DNA of 64,000 nucleotides from Phallus indusiatus. Taxonomy: Eukaryota > Basidiomycota > Agaricomycetes > Phallales > Phallaceae. Each line of letters begins with the position of its first letter. Position 1 is the first letter of the stretch. This document shows, piece by piece, positions 1-9,145 of the stretch. A program made the translations under genes and the position numbers. Where the stretch lies: assembly GCA_027605045.1 (NCBI GenBank), contig JAQFWX010000016.1:124001-188000 (forward strand). Direction: 5' to 3'. Below the pieces are notes generated by a model. It ran no database searches, was not told where the DNA came from, and was given only the letters and a program-made list of their open reading frames with translations.

Positions 1-1007
1 TCACAATTACAAGCCTCCGAGACGTGCATAGTTCTGTAGGTGGTTGTATCCGTCTGGCTCGCCAGGCACCTTGTTTTCGTGCAATTGCTGTGATCTTGAA
101 GTGCATGAGGACGTTCTAGGAAATACGCGAAAAACGTCATGCTACCGCCTAATCCCCCCTCCAGCTCACTGATAGAGCACCACCCATGCGGAAGACGTCG
201 TTTCTTAGGCAAAGAATCAAGTGTGCTTTGCCCTTCTGCGAACCAGAGTTGTAGATCAAAGAGATATGTGACGCCAGGCCCCTCTTTTTTCCAGCACGAC
301 CTGGGAGGAATAAAATGCAATACTGTCATAAATATCATCCGTAAGGTGATATTTATTGAGCTTAAGACAAGACACTCTTCAAATGTGTATTGATGTTCGT
401 CCTCAGGGGTTGGACTGGTGATAATTAGTTGAACAAAGCGACCAATCTCCGTCAACTCTCGTATTAGGTGTGTTGAGGCTTCTGCCCGATCAGAGCGATG
501 CATCAAGGAAGCTTCGTATAATAGTTTTGGTAGACCATTTAAAGGCTTGGTAGTCACCATCCCTTCTGCAACGAAAGTTTTCGTGATATCTTGTTCCAGA
601 CGCTTGTGCCCGCATGAGGCGAAAACCTCGTCCAAAGCGCCAAAAAATAACCACGCTTGCAGGAAGGCGATTTTCTCCCGAACAGATATAGGTGATACTC
701 CTTTTTTTGTGACCGCAGGTCGCGCCAAACCATAGGGCTCTACAAAATCCTCCACAGGGCCTCGTGTTTTACAAGCTCCCGGGGGACAGTACCAATGGCA
801 CCACCGATCTTCTCGATGGACTTCCCAGCCCATTCTTGCTGGGAAATTCCAAAACCCAAGGTTGTCATAAGGTATGGTATTGCAGAGGAATGGGACTTCT
901 ATAGGAATAAATTCGGGGCGGGTAATTGGGAGGAACTGGTTATCCACAGTTGTGGTAGCCGTGGACTCGCGGCGATCGGAAATTGGATTGATCATTGTCA
1001 GCGACAT
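1..1007 (-). CDS. HET-family protein copy A, N-terminal region, partial (runs off window start)
   Basis: The minus strand is open from an ATG at 1007 to base 1, about 335 codons without a stop. The protein is collinear with the N-terminal halves of the two copies at 48579 and 51582. Shared motifs include RPEFIPI, GFWNFPARMGWEVHREDRWC, YGLARPAVTKKG, REKIAFLQAWLFFGALD, HGWCSISELEG and FLERPHAL. The HET domain itself would lie beyond the window. The 5' part is decayed: in the frame that encodes the hydrophobic anchor in the other copies there is a TGA at 1085-1087, and a 7-bp indel near 995 shifts the frame. If expressed from 1007 the protein would lack the anchor. It may equally be an early pseudogene. 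Function is unknown; HET domains are linked to fungal non-self recognition and cell death. Confidence 0.75.
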   Translation of the reverse strand, partial: MSLTMINPISDRRESTATTTVDNQFLPITRPEFIPIEVPFLCNTIPYDNLGFWNFPARMGWEVHREDRWCHWYCPPGACKTRGPVEDFVEPYGLARPAVTKKGVSPISVREKIAFLQAWLFFGALDEVFASCGHKRLEQDITKTFVAEGMVTTKPLNGLPKLLYEASLMHRSDRAEASTHLIRELTEIGRFVQLIITSPTPEDEHQYTFEECLVLSSINITLRMIFMTVLHFIPPRSCWKKEGPGVTYLFDLQLWFAEGQSTLDSLPKKRRLPHGWCSISELEGGLGGSMTFFAYFLERPHALQDHSNCTKTRCLASQTDTTTYRTMHVSEACNC

Positions 1008-2218
1008 CGTTAAGACTACCGGCTGGACTTGAGCTGGTAAATCTTGGATTTGGCTTTGGTATTGTGTCGAAGGTTGACGACTGCTCAGAGGATAATTGAA
1101 CAAAAAACTGCGAGTGTGAATTTACAAGACAACGTGCAAACAGCATGCTAGTGCCAATTGATGCTTGACGCCGACGAAGTACGAAGTACGAAAGGCCGAG
1201 ACGAGCAGCGAGCGTTCGTTGTAGTACTTAAAAATACCCTGATACACGGTAGTCCATGCGTATTTCAAACTCCTACTTTCGGCGCTCCTACTCTTTCCAA
1301 GCACCCGCAACATAAAGCTATGAAGTTATAGTCTTTGACATATTGGTTGGCTCTCAAATGCTTTCCGAAGGTCTAAGAGAGCACACAAACACTGGGAGAA
1401 GGAAAGAGAGAGGAATATTTGAGTCCGAGGACCTGGTCTTGGGCAGAGTCACTACGATGTAGGATTGTGGAGCGCTGGCCTACATACCTGTTCGTATTTT
1501 GAGTTGGTTGTGTACGTGTGTAATTTAGCCCCATTTACGAGCGCTGAAATATGTTTCCTGATCGTTATCGAGACATCGTGATTGATAGTTCATCAGGAAG
1601 ACAACTGTTACTATGGGATAATGCATAGTCGCGAAAGATCTTTGCCACAGTAGTTCATCGTATAAGTGGGATACTTGCACAACCACAAATACAATTTTTT
1701 GAATATTAATCCGGAGATTTCACAACGATCAGTATGCATGTTTCACAAACAGCTTCCCTCAGGTTTCAATATGCCTGTCTTAACCCAGTGTCGCATTTGA
1801 GTCGCGATGAGCAGACTATGGGCGAATGTGATGGCAATATCCGTTTCACAAATCAGTGATTTCAAAATCTGCTGTGGTGACTCTGGTGAGGAGTTTCTGG
1901 CTATGGAGCGCTTCATGATACACCGCGACGGATCATCTGGATTTGAAACCCACACCATCAACAACTCCGCCTCCGTCGCTGGAATTTGTTCCCTTTCTTT
2001 ATTATAGTCTGTATCGATGAAGCCAAAGGTACGACTGACTCGGACTGAGACGTTGACGCTACCATTATTTTTAAGGACATATTCCCGTCTCTGAAGATAG
2101 TAACGATTTATGATTTATAATGAAACTAAAGCTAACAAACGACGCCCAGAAGTCACCCCGCTAAACCTAGGCCTATTCAGACTGGTCTCAGAATATCTCG
2201 CCTCTACGGTTTATATAA
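1008..2218. other. Intergenic; decayed 5' end of HET copy A
   Basis: Bases 1008 to about 1146 still align with the signal-anchor part of HET copies B and C but are interrupted. The rest shows no recognisable gene. A short minus-strand open frame at 1743-1964 has protein-like composition but no start context or family match that I can see. A TATA-like run (TATATAA) lies immediately before the ATG at 2219. Confidence 0.5.
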
Positions 2219-3627
2219 ATGTCTCATAGTCGAGCTGTTCGTGTCAGAAATGATAATGACAGTATAACGTACTCCGGCAATTGGTCTATTGTGCAGGCAT
2301 CCGCCGTCAATCAACTTGTCAGCTTAAACAGTGGCCAAGCGTATTCCCCGACATTACACAGTACTACTACAACCGGCAGCTTCGCATTTTCATTTAGTGG
2401 TCAGCATGAAATTGATCTACTTGCGTGATTTTCACTTACTTTTATTTGGAATTACACAGGCTCGTCAATATCTGTGTCCGGCTCAACAAATATCGCAAAT
2501 TTGTCGGAAAGTAATCAGGACCCTTCTTGGACATGCACCATTGATGGTTCAATCCATGCGTCACCGAACATATCCTTATCCTCATTTAACCGACGAAATA
2601 ACAGATCATTATGCGTTAAAAGAGGTCTATCAGACGGCCCACATGAACTTATCGTAAATGTAACCTCACAGGGAATGCCATTTTATCTGGACTACATTCA
2701 ATATACACCTTCTCCAGATATTTCTTTGGAGAATTCGCTCATATTTATCGTGGCCGGCAGTGATCCGACGATCGATTTTATTTCCGGGTGGAAACCTCTA
2801 GGCATCCGAAACGGAACGACTGATCCCGAAGGCCTCGTTAAAGTCACTTTTATTGGTATGTAAGTCTGAAATCCTTTCGTTTCTGATTTTTCTGAAATAA
2901 TAATGCAGGGACTCAGCTCTCCTGGTATGGCGATATCCCTATTTCACAGCCGCGCCGTTATAATGCCTCTTCTGGGAAATTTTCCGTCGATGGTCAACCA
3001 TACACATCTTTCAAAATACCGGGCCTAGATCAACAGTTTTCGACTACTGCAGGCAATCAACATTTTTTTACGACGCCCGTTCTTGAGATGGGAACCCACA
3101 TGCTGTCCGCAAAATATACAGGAAGTTCAGGACAGTCACCATTCACGTTTCAGTATCTTATCATCACAAACGGTACTTTCTCTTCCACAGGCACCTTGCC
3201 AATGCCGACAAACTCCAGTGGAGATATGACCACACCGAGTCCAGTACCGTCATCGAACGATTCGACCTCGAAATTACAAACTGGAAGCATTATTGGTGGC
3301 GTTGTAGGAGGTGTTGTGGGAATTGTAGTGTGCTCAATCGCCTTATTCTTCTGGTTCAAATCTCGCAAAAGAAATGGCATGGCAAGACGTGGGAATATAC
3401 CTAACGTTATAGACCCTTATTCAGTACACCCGCAAAGTCAAGGAGCATCGCCCCTTGTCACTCAATTTACTTCACCGCGTCCACGAAAAGGTTCTGCACC
3501 AATTGGTGCAACATCAAATACCATAACCCCAATTCAACACCAAGATACCGACATTCGTTCATCACGGCCCATTCCCGCGGGACCTTCTGCAGCTGTCGAA
3601 ATGCCTCCAGTATATACCCCGTCATAG
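2219..3627 (+). CDS. Single-pass membrane protein with beta-sandwich-like ectodomain (fungal family)
   Basis: Three exons (2219-2399, 2460-2855, 2909-3627) join in phase to 431 residues; introns are 60 and 53 nt with GT-AG ends. The N-terminus reads SITYSGNW, then FSFSGSSISVSGSTN and DGPHELIVNV. These are typical of the Agaricomycete galactose-binding-like repeat family. A second repeat with GIRNGTTDPEGLVKV and GTHMLSAKYTG follows. A Ser/Thr/Pro-rich stalk leads to a glycine/valine-rich transmembrane helix (around residues 315-340) with basic residues just after it (KSRKRNG), then a cytoplasmic tail. No clear signal peptide is seen, as is common in these gene models. A role in sensing or adhesion at the plasma membrane is inference from architecture only. 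A degenerate copy lies at 4371-4795. Confidence 0.8.
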
Positions 3628-4085
3628 TTGCTCCTTATACATATATATGTACTAGAATTTTTCCCTGTTCTCTGGGTATACTGTAAAGTATTTGCGTATT
3701 TATTATTTAACAATTGAGCTACATTTTGCATGGACTTTCTCAGCCATTGAATGCGATATCGGACGATAAAACTGCCCGATATTAAGTAACCGAAGCTGAG
3801 ATTGCCAAAGATTTCAAATTCTTTTTGTAGGTCTGCTATTGACATGAATCTAATTAGTCGACTACGCTGCATGCGTACGTGTTTATTTCCAGATATATAC
3901 ATGCTTCAATGGTATGTTTACTAATAATAAACTATAATATAGAGTTTCTACGCTTTGGATCAATTGTGGAGTACGGTCGTCATTGAAAAGTAACTCATTT
4001 GTACTTAGTAACGGGGTAGAAACACATTACTGACTCCCACAAAACAAGAGGTTCAGATTTCAGTCACGGACCGCGGTCGAGCAAT
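3628..4085. other. Intergenic, no gene seen
   Basis: AT-rich sequence between the membrane-protein gene and the fold-back repeat. A minus-strand open frame at 3534-3902 overlaps the end of the upstream gene and has no recognisable features. I see no RNA gene or repeat here. Confidence 0.5.
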
Positions 4086-4245
4086 TGTCGCAAAAATCGA
4101 AAGAGGTTTATATTGATTAATAAACGAGTCAAGGCTCTAAAATCACATTTTATCGGTTAATAAAACTTTATAAACCGATAAAATGTGAAGTTAGCGCCTT
4201 GACTCAATTATTAATCAATATAAACCTCTTTCGATTTTTGCGACA
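4086..4245. repeat. 160-bp near-perfect inverted repeat (fold-back / MITE-like element)
   Basis: The outer arm starting TGTCGCAAAAATCGAAAGAG at 4086 is repeated as its reverse complement ending at 4245. Pairing continues inward with few mismatches through a GAGTCAAGGC block and an ACATTTTATCGGTT block, leaving only a short centre. The transcript or single strand would fold into one long hairpin. No coding potential and no obvious target-site duplication were found. This fits a non-autonomous DNA transposon remnant, or a hairpin that could feed small-RNA production. Confidence 0.8.
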
Positions 4246-4370
4246 CAGCCGAGTGCATCGACGCAGGCAGTTGAACGTTGATACTACTAATCATGATGAT
4301 GTGCAAGGAAAAATGATAATTCGCGTTCCTCTCTAGTATACATCCTCAAGCGCAGATGTCGCAGTCAATT

Positions 4371-4795
4371 CTTAGATATCCGAGACGGAACTACTGAACC
4401 TGAGGGCCTTGTAAACGTGACGGCCACAGGTCTCAATCGATGTTTCTTTACGACGCCGCCGTGACGGGAACTCACATGCTTTCCGCCAAGTATACTGGAA
4501 ACCCGGAACAGAGATCATTTACGTATTCACGTTTGAGTATCTTATCATCACAAGACTTCTTTCCTTCCGCGAAGTCCTCTTCAACGAATTTTGGTGGGAT
4601 TTCTGGCGGGACAGGTGGGAATCCAATATTGCATCCATCAGCGAACGATAATGGTAAAAGTCCTCACATGTCGGAAGCATCGTTGGGGGTGTCGTAGGGT
4701 TATTCAAGGAATCGTATTATACCTATACACGTAATGTTATAGAGCCTTATCCGCTGCTTGTCTCCCACGGCACCTCGCAACCGACATCCAGTCAA
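4371..4795 (+). pseudogene. Decayed duplicate of the membrane-protein gene at 2219
   Basis: Bases from 4371 read IRDGTTEPEGLVNVT, matching the IRNGTTDPEGLVKV stretch of the gene at 2219. They then jump to a segment reading GTHMLSAKYTG, matching exon 3. About 200 bp between these points in the parent are missing. After the stalk-like segment, traces of the transmembrane glycine/valine run (GSIVGGVVG) and of the PYS..PQS tail are visible but out of frame. No intact start or complete reading frame exists. The 160-bp fold-back repeat ends about 125 bp upstream. Confidence 0.75.
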
Positions 4796-5756
4796 CTTAT
4801 TGTGGCGAGGGTGATCCATTCCACTCGGCTCATCTCGTCCTGTATCGGAAAGAGCCTGTAAAGGTGATCAAAATACCTGTTCAGTATGAAAATAGCGTTC
4901 TTCGCTTATCCGATGGCAGCCCGAAGATGCTGTAACTGAATGATTTATTGACAAGCTATTTTGGGAAATGATGGCGACCATATGTGCATGTTTTCGGCTT
5001 CGGCAACTGAGTTGGTCGCCCCAGCTTGAAGAAAACGTACTAATAAATCTGCTAACTGAATATAACTTATGCATCGCATTTTTTTTTGCACTCCACCTGT
5101 ATCGCGCGGGGCTATTGCCGAACCATCTCGGCGCTCCCAAATCCCGAGCTCCGACACCATATGAATTGACAGGACAAGTTTTGTCATCTTGTCCATCAAT
5201 CACTTCTTGTCGAGATGAGAGCTTTTGAAGATACTCGCATGGGACATGGGCGATGGCCGTAGCAATATACCCGGGATGGTGGCCACAGCAAGCCATTCTT
5301 ACAACTGCTATCGCGTACTAATCGATATCGGTAAGAGTTTAGACTCGGATGTATGGTTCATACTTATAAATATACACACATGAAACATAATATTAGATCG
5401 GAGAGAAAATTTCGAGCCTATCAATTCATATGAAATTGATTAAAGTATGTATAGTATGAAAGTGAATTTACAAAGTTGGTCGTTCTTTAGCGCGTACACT
5501 GAGCAGTGAACGCCTGAACCAGGATGAATTCATGATATACATGAAAATTGAATGTTTGAGCCGACAAAACATGTAATATATCACAGTAGACCTCGACCAT
5601 GCGTAATTTGCTTCTGTAATATGCAGATTGCGCTGCAATCAAAAATTGTTGTACTAGGTATATTTCTGTATGACGGACCTTCATTCGTAAGCTAAACATG
5701 AAGAGCTTCCACATCACTGATAGGAACGAACCTATGGCCCATACGCCTTGAATCTA
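4796..5756. other. Intergenic, no recognisable gene
   Basis: Overlapping open frames exist on both strands between 4868 and 5300, including 142 codons on the minus strand. None shows a domain, signal peptide or consistent splicing. I read this as non-coding or decayed sequence. Confidence 0.45.
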
Positions 5757-6791
5757 TCACGACGTAATAAAACCTGGTATCAGGGGTATCCCCAACTCGG
5801 TGACTGCTTCTTTTCCCTTTGATACCCAATAGTCGAAACATAGTTCGTGTTCAAACCACAAAGGTTTTGACTCTGAACAGTCATTCTGATCAATACCTGT
5901 ACCGGGCGACTTCAAAATGTTGTTAGCAGAAATGGAGTCTAGAGCAAAATGATCAACTAAAGCCCGCGAAACGAGAATACGATACGTATACCTGTTGAAA
6001 GGGGCTTGTAATCGGCCCAAAGACCACCTGAACGTAACCAACCGGCCACATTGGTTTGGTACTTCATTTCTTCTAAAATACCGATGGCTGCCAACAATGT
6101 ACAGTCGTATCGCATCTTGCATGAGATGAGACGTTTATATTAGTTTTCATAAAAGAAAAAATCATACTAGGGCGCCTCTTTGCCTGTGAACTTGTTCATC
6201 TTCGTGCCAGAGGGTTTTGTCGTATTCCAGTACACATAGATGGTTGTATGGCTGTAGACGCGTTTTTAACGGTGAATCATCCATAAGTAATGTAGACATC
6301 GCGGTATGGGCAAAGGGTAGGTTTAATTTTTTCCAGGGGTTCTCTAGATCTTTGAGGGTCTGTACCTTTCGATCTGAATGTTTAATGTGAGATAGAAAAA
6401 AAAGCATCAAGTAATAAATAAACATACTATACTGTTTCCGACCCAATCCCAGAGTATCTCGCGCCCAAACGGCTTTAAGACCGGATTTACTTTGACCGAA
6501 ACATTTCGCAACCATAGTATCCACGTTCTGAGGCTGGGCTGAGCTCCACACCATGACATCCAGCCACGGTTTGACAGATTCGTGAAAAAGATACAAGCAA
6601 AAAGTTGACATGTAAGGTCGGATATGATTGGGACGTTTACCTCCTATCTTGGACGTATGTTTGGGCCGCCATAACAATGTTCCGTTAAGGTCGAGAATTA
6701 GCAGTTTTTTGAGAGGATTGGGACTTTTGGAGGACGCAGTTTCCGATATGGAAATGTATGAAGAAGAAGGGTTCGCGTTTGCTTCTCTCAT
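5757..6791 (-). CDS. FCP1/NIF-like HAD-superfamily phosphatase domain protein
   Basis: Four exons (6791-6428, 6373-6168, 6115-5992, 5896-5757) join in phase to 277 residues; introns are 54, 52 and 95 nt. The core shows KKLLILDLNGTLL, the HAD motif I loop with the nucleophilic Asp; PWLDVMVWSSAQPQNVD, motif II with a Ser; and STLLMDDSPLK, the motif III/IV acidic pair. After the second intron come MRYDCTLLAAIGILEEMKYQ and WLRSGG, usual near the C-terminus of fungal members. The second position of the DxD signature is Asn (DLN), a variation I recall in several fungal FCP1-homology proteins. The family dephosphorylates phospho-Ser/Thr, for example on the RNA polymerase II tail. The substrate here is unknown. 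Confidence 0.85.
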
Positions 6792-7025
6792 TTTCGGGGG
6801 GAAACTTCCTTGTGACCAAGCGCCCGAAGTTTTGTTACAGTCACGGTCTCGGCGGAAGAAATTTTCAAACTCCTACTTTTTATGACTTTTGCATTCCTGC
6901 TCCCACCTTCCTATGACATGAAGCTATAATCTTCCACGTCTTAGCATACTGCTTGTCCGTCGAATTGTTATTCCTTATCTCTCATAAGAAATGACAGAAG
7001 CTTTAATAACCGAGGGATTTCTTTG

Positions 7026-7280
7026 CAAGCGAGTTATTTTATTGTGTATCACACAGTAACATTGATTCACACTATATGGAAACCGGACTTCCTCGGAGAG
7101 TGCCTACTAACAGCTAGGAAGAAAACCCGCAAACTAAAAAGCCCGATAGACGAAGGTTCTTGGAAGAAAAACAGAGTATGAAAGCCCAGTGAGCACAGCC
7201 TCTTTTGAGAAGAAGGCAATACCATCTCATAGGGGTATTAGTTTCCCGTGATGCTACGCTTATCGTTATTGCGGAAATGG
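7026..7280 (+). pseudogene. 5' fragment of an RTA1-like gene interrupted by the LINE
   Basis: From about 7026 the sequence aligns by eye with the sixth exon of the intact RTA1-like gene (15503-15773). The match covers the membrane helix (ATTTTATTGTG against ATTTTATTATA), the GAGAGTGCC against GAGGGTGCC segment, the AAGCC-rich loop and GGGGTATT. It is frame-disrupted. The alignment resumes after 13406 on the far side of the LINE, so both flanks belong to one gene copy. Confidence 0.75.
7268..7280. repeat. Left target-site duplication of the LINE (13 bp)
   Basis: ATTGCGGAAATGG occurs here and again, identically, at 13407-13419. The two copies bracket the retrotransposon exactly, as expected for target-primed reverse transcription. 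Confidence 0.9.
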
Positions 7281-7435
7281 GAGGACGCGGCTTTACTTCT
7301 TACCATCACTTCAAAGTTTTTTCCCACGGTCTGGGAAAACGGAAAATTCAGTGAAAAAAGTCGTGTATATAGCATCTAGCTTAATTTCTCTTGTCGATTT
7401 ATCTATCTATAAACTCTTCACAACTATCTCGACCC

Positions 7436-9145
7436 ATGTCCGAACCCCCAGGGGGTTCCCAACCAACCCGAGCAAACACAAGGCCAACATCTGGGAGAAC
7501 ACTTAGACCGAGAAACAACGATGACACGCACAAGCTAAAAAATACTCGTGTCATAGATGCCAAAACAGGAATGCAATGGATAACAGACCACCAATCAATA
7601 TCAGAAGGCCAACTCGATATCCCGGCACTCACAACTGCATTGCACGACCTGGCACAGATGACTGGCACATTGGACCAATTCAGAGAGGGAATCCATGCCT
7701 TTGCATACGTCATATTCTCAGCATATGAAAATCTCAGTCAACAGAGACACAGCGAGCAACTAGATTCGGTAAAGGAGTTCTTCGCAAAAACACTGGACGA
7801 AACGAAGGAATCAGTACAGCGGGAAATCCATGCTGTACAATCCGACCTGCAAAAAAGCCTAGCTGAAAGCATCAAGGAACTGAAGAAGTCAAGCCAACAT
7901 GCAACCAACATGAGCCCAAACACCTATGCACAGGCCCTGCTGTCACAAACTAAGACAACACGACAAAGCAATCGAGCTGCCGAACGATGCGAAAGGAATG
8001 CAAGACTTCTTACCTTGAAGCCCACTCCCGGACTCCAGTATGACCCAACGAAGGACCTGTCAGATGCCGAAATTCTGGAAAAAGCCCGCCTTGCATTAGA
8101 AAAGATGGACACTTCATCCTGCCAAGTTACCCCAAACTTCCTCAGCGCACGCAAAGCTAAATCAGGCACAATTACCTACGAGTTGAACGATCCCAGTGCA
8201 CTGCAGTGGCTAAGCCAGACAACCCAGAAAAATGACTTCCTAAATGGTTTCGGTGGCCTGATGGATATGCGGCCCAAGTTCTTCCCAGTCATTGCTGAGC
8301 TGACTCCGGTCACCTTCAAGGAAGCTGAAATCGCTGAGATCCGCACAGTAGAACAGCAAAATGACCTCCCATTACATGCAATCCAAAGGTCAACATGGTT
8401 AAAACCAGTCAAGAGGCGGCGGCAGGGTCAAAGGACAGCACACTTACTCCTTGACTTTACGGACCCCAAGGCGGCAAACGAGGCAATCCGACATGGCCTA
8501 GTCATCCACGGCAACCGCGTTGAGGTACGGAAGAAGCAGATAGAACCCCTACGATGCCTAAAATGCCAGGTCATTCCATCCCATCACCTGGCTATACACT
8601 GCAAGCAACTCCATGACCAATGTGGCCAATGCCGAGAGTTCCACAGAACAAGCCAATGCCCGGTTAGCAACAGCACCCAATATTACTGTGCTAATTGCAA
8701 AGTAAACGGTCATGCTGCATGGGACAGAAAATGCCCAATCTACTTGAAAGCTGTCAATGACCTCAACACTAAGACACCGGAGAATGACTTCAGATACTTC
8801 CCTATACAGGGCCAACTGGAAACATGGGAACGGAACGATGGCACAGTGGAGATCCCAATCTTAGGCCTGCTGAAAAACACAGCACCGAAACCAGCTTCAG
8901 CACGTCGCAGCCACCCACTACGATCATTGTCGGAAGACAACAGTCAATCAGCAGAAGTAGCCAACCGAGACAGATCAGACTCACCACTTGAGTTTCCTCC
9001 CTCTCCCACGATGCCAAAGGACCCGGAAGACCATCAGCAGACTGAGGCAGACACTGAAGAGGTTAGCGGTAGAATATCCCGGCAGGCAAAGCTAGATGAG
9101 TTCTGGGCAGCCGATACCAATCCAAACCATTCTTTGGATGAGTGA
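7436..9145 (+). CDS. LINE ORF1 (Gag-like, zinc-knuckle protein)
   Basis: 569 codons from ATG 7436, the first ATG of the open frame (the frame extends to 7391 without one). The N-terminal part has a predicted coiled coil around residues 95-150, rich in Gln, Lys and Glu. The middle carries an RNA-recognition-like segment. The Cys-rich C-terminal part shows CLKCQ, CGQC and a final CANCKVNGH knuckle (residues about 365-430). This arrangement is usual for LINE ORF1 proteins that coat element RNA. The stop TGA at 9143-9145 overlaps the ORF2 start: the eight bases ATGAGTGA hold both. This suggests ORF2 is made by termination-reinitiation. Confidence 0.9.
   Translation: MSEPPGGSQPTRANTRPTSGRTLRPRNNDDTHKLKNTRVIDAKTGMQWITDHQSISEGQLDIPALTTALHDLAQMTGTLDQFREGIHAFAYVIFSAYENLSQQRHSEQLDSVKEFFAKTLDETKESVQREIHAVQSDLQKSLAESIKELKKSSQHATNMSPNTYAQALLSQTKTTRQSNRAAERCERNARLLTLKPTPGLQYDPTKDLSDAEILEKARLALEKMDTSSCQVTPNFLSARKAKSGTITYELNDPSALQWLSQTTQKNDFLNGFGGLMDMRPKFFPVIAELTPVTFKEAEIAEIRTVEQQNDLPLHAIQRSTWLKPVKRRRQGQRTAHLLLDFTDPKAANEAIRHGLVIHGNRVEVRKKQIEPLRCLKCQVIPSHHLAIHCKQLHDQCGQCREFHRTSQCPVSNSTQYYCANCKVNGHAAWDRKCPIYLKAVNDLNTKTPENDFRYFPIQGQLETWERNDGTVEIPILGLLKNTAPKPASARRSHPLRSLSEDNSQSAEVANRDRSDSPLEFPPSPTMPKDPEDHQQTEADTEEVSGRISRQAKLDEFWAADTNPNHSLDE

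Noticed and set aside
1743..2007. Overlapping plus and minus open frames
   Set aside because: They mirror each other, and neither has a start context, splice partner or motif.
4868..5296. 142-codon minus-strand open frame
   Set aside because: Overlaps open frames on the other strand, has no domain, and its codon content does not differ from the surroundings.
7391..7435. N-terminal extension of LINE ORF1
   Set aside because: The frame is open but begins with TTG; the first ATG is at 7436.
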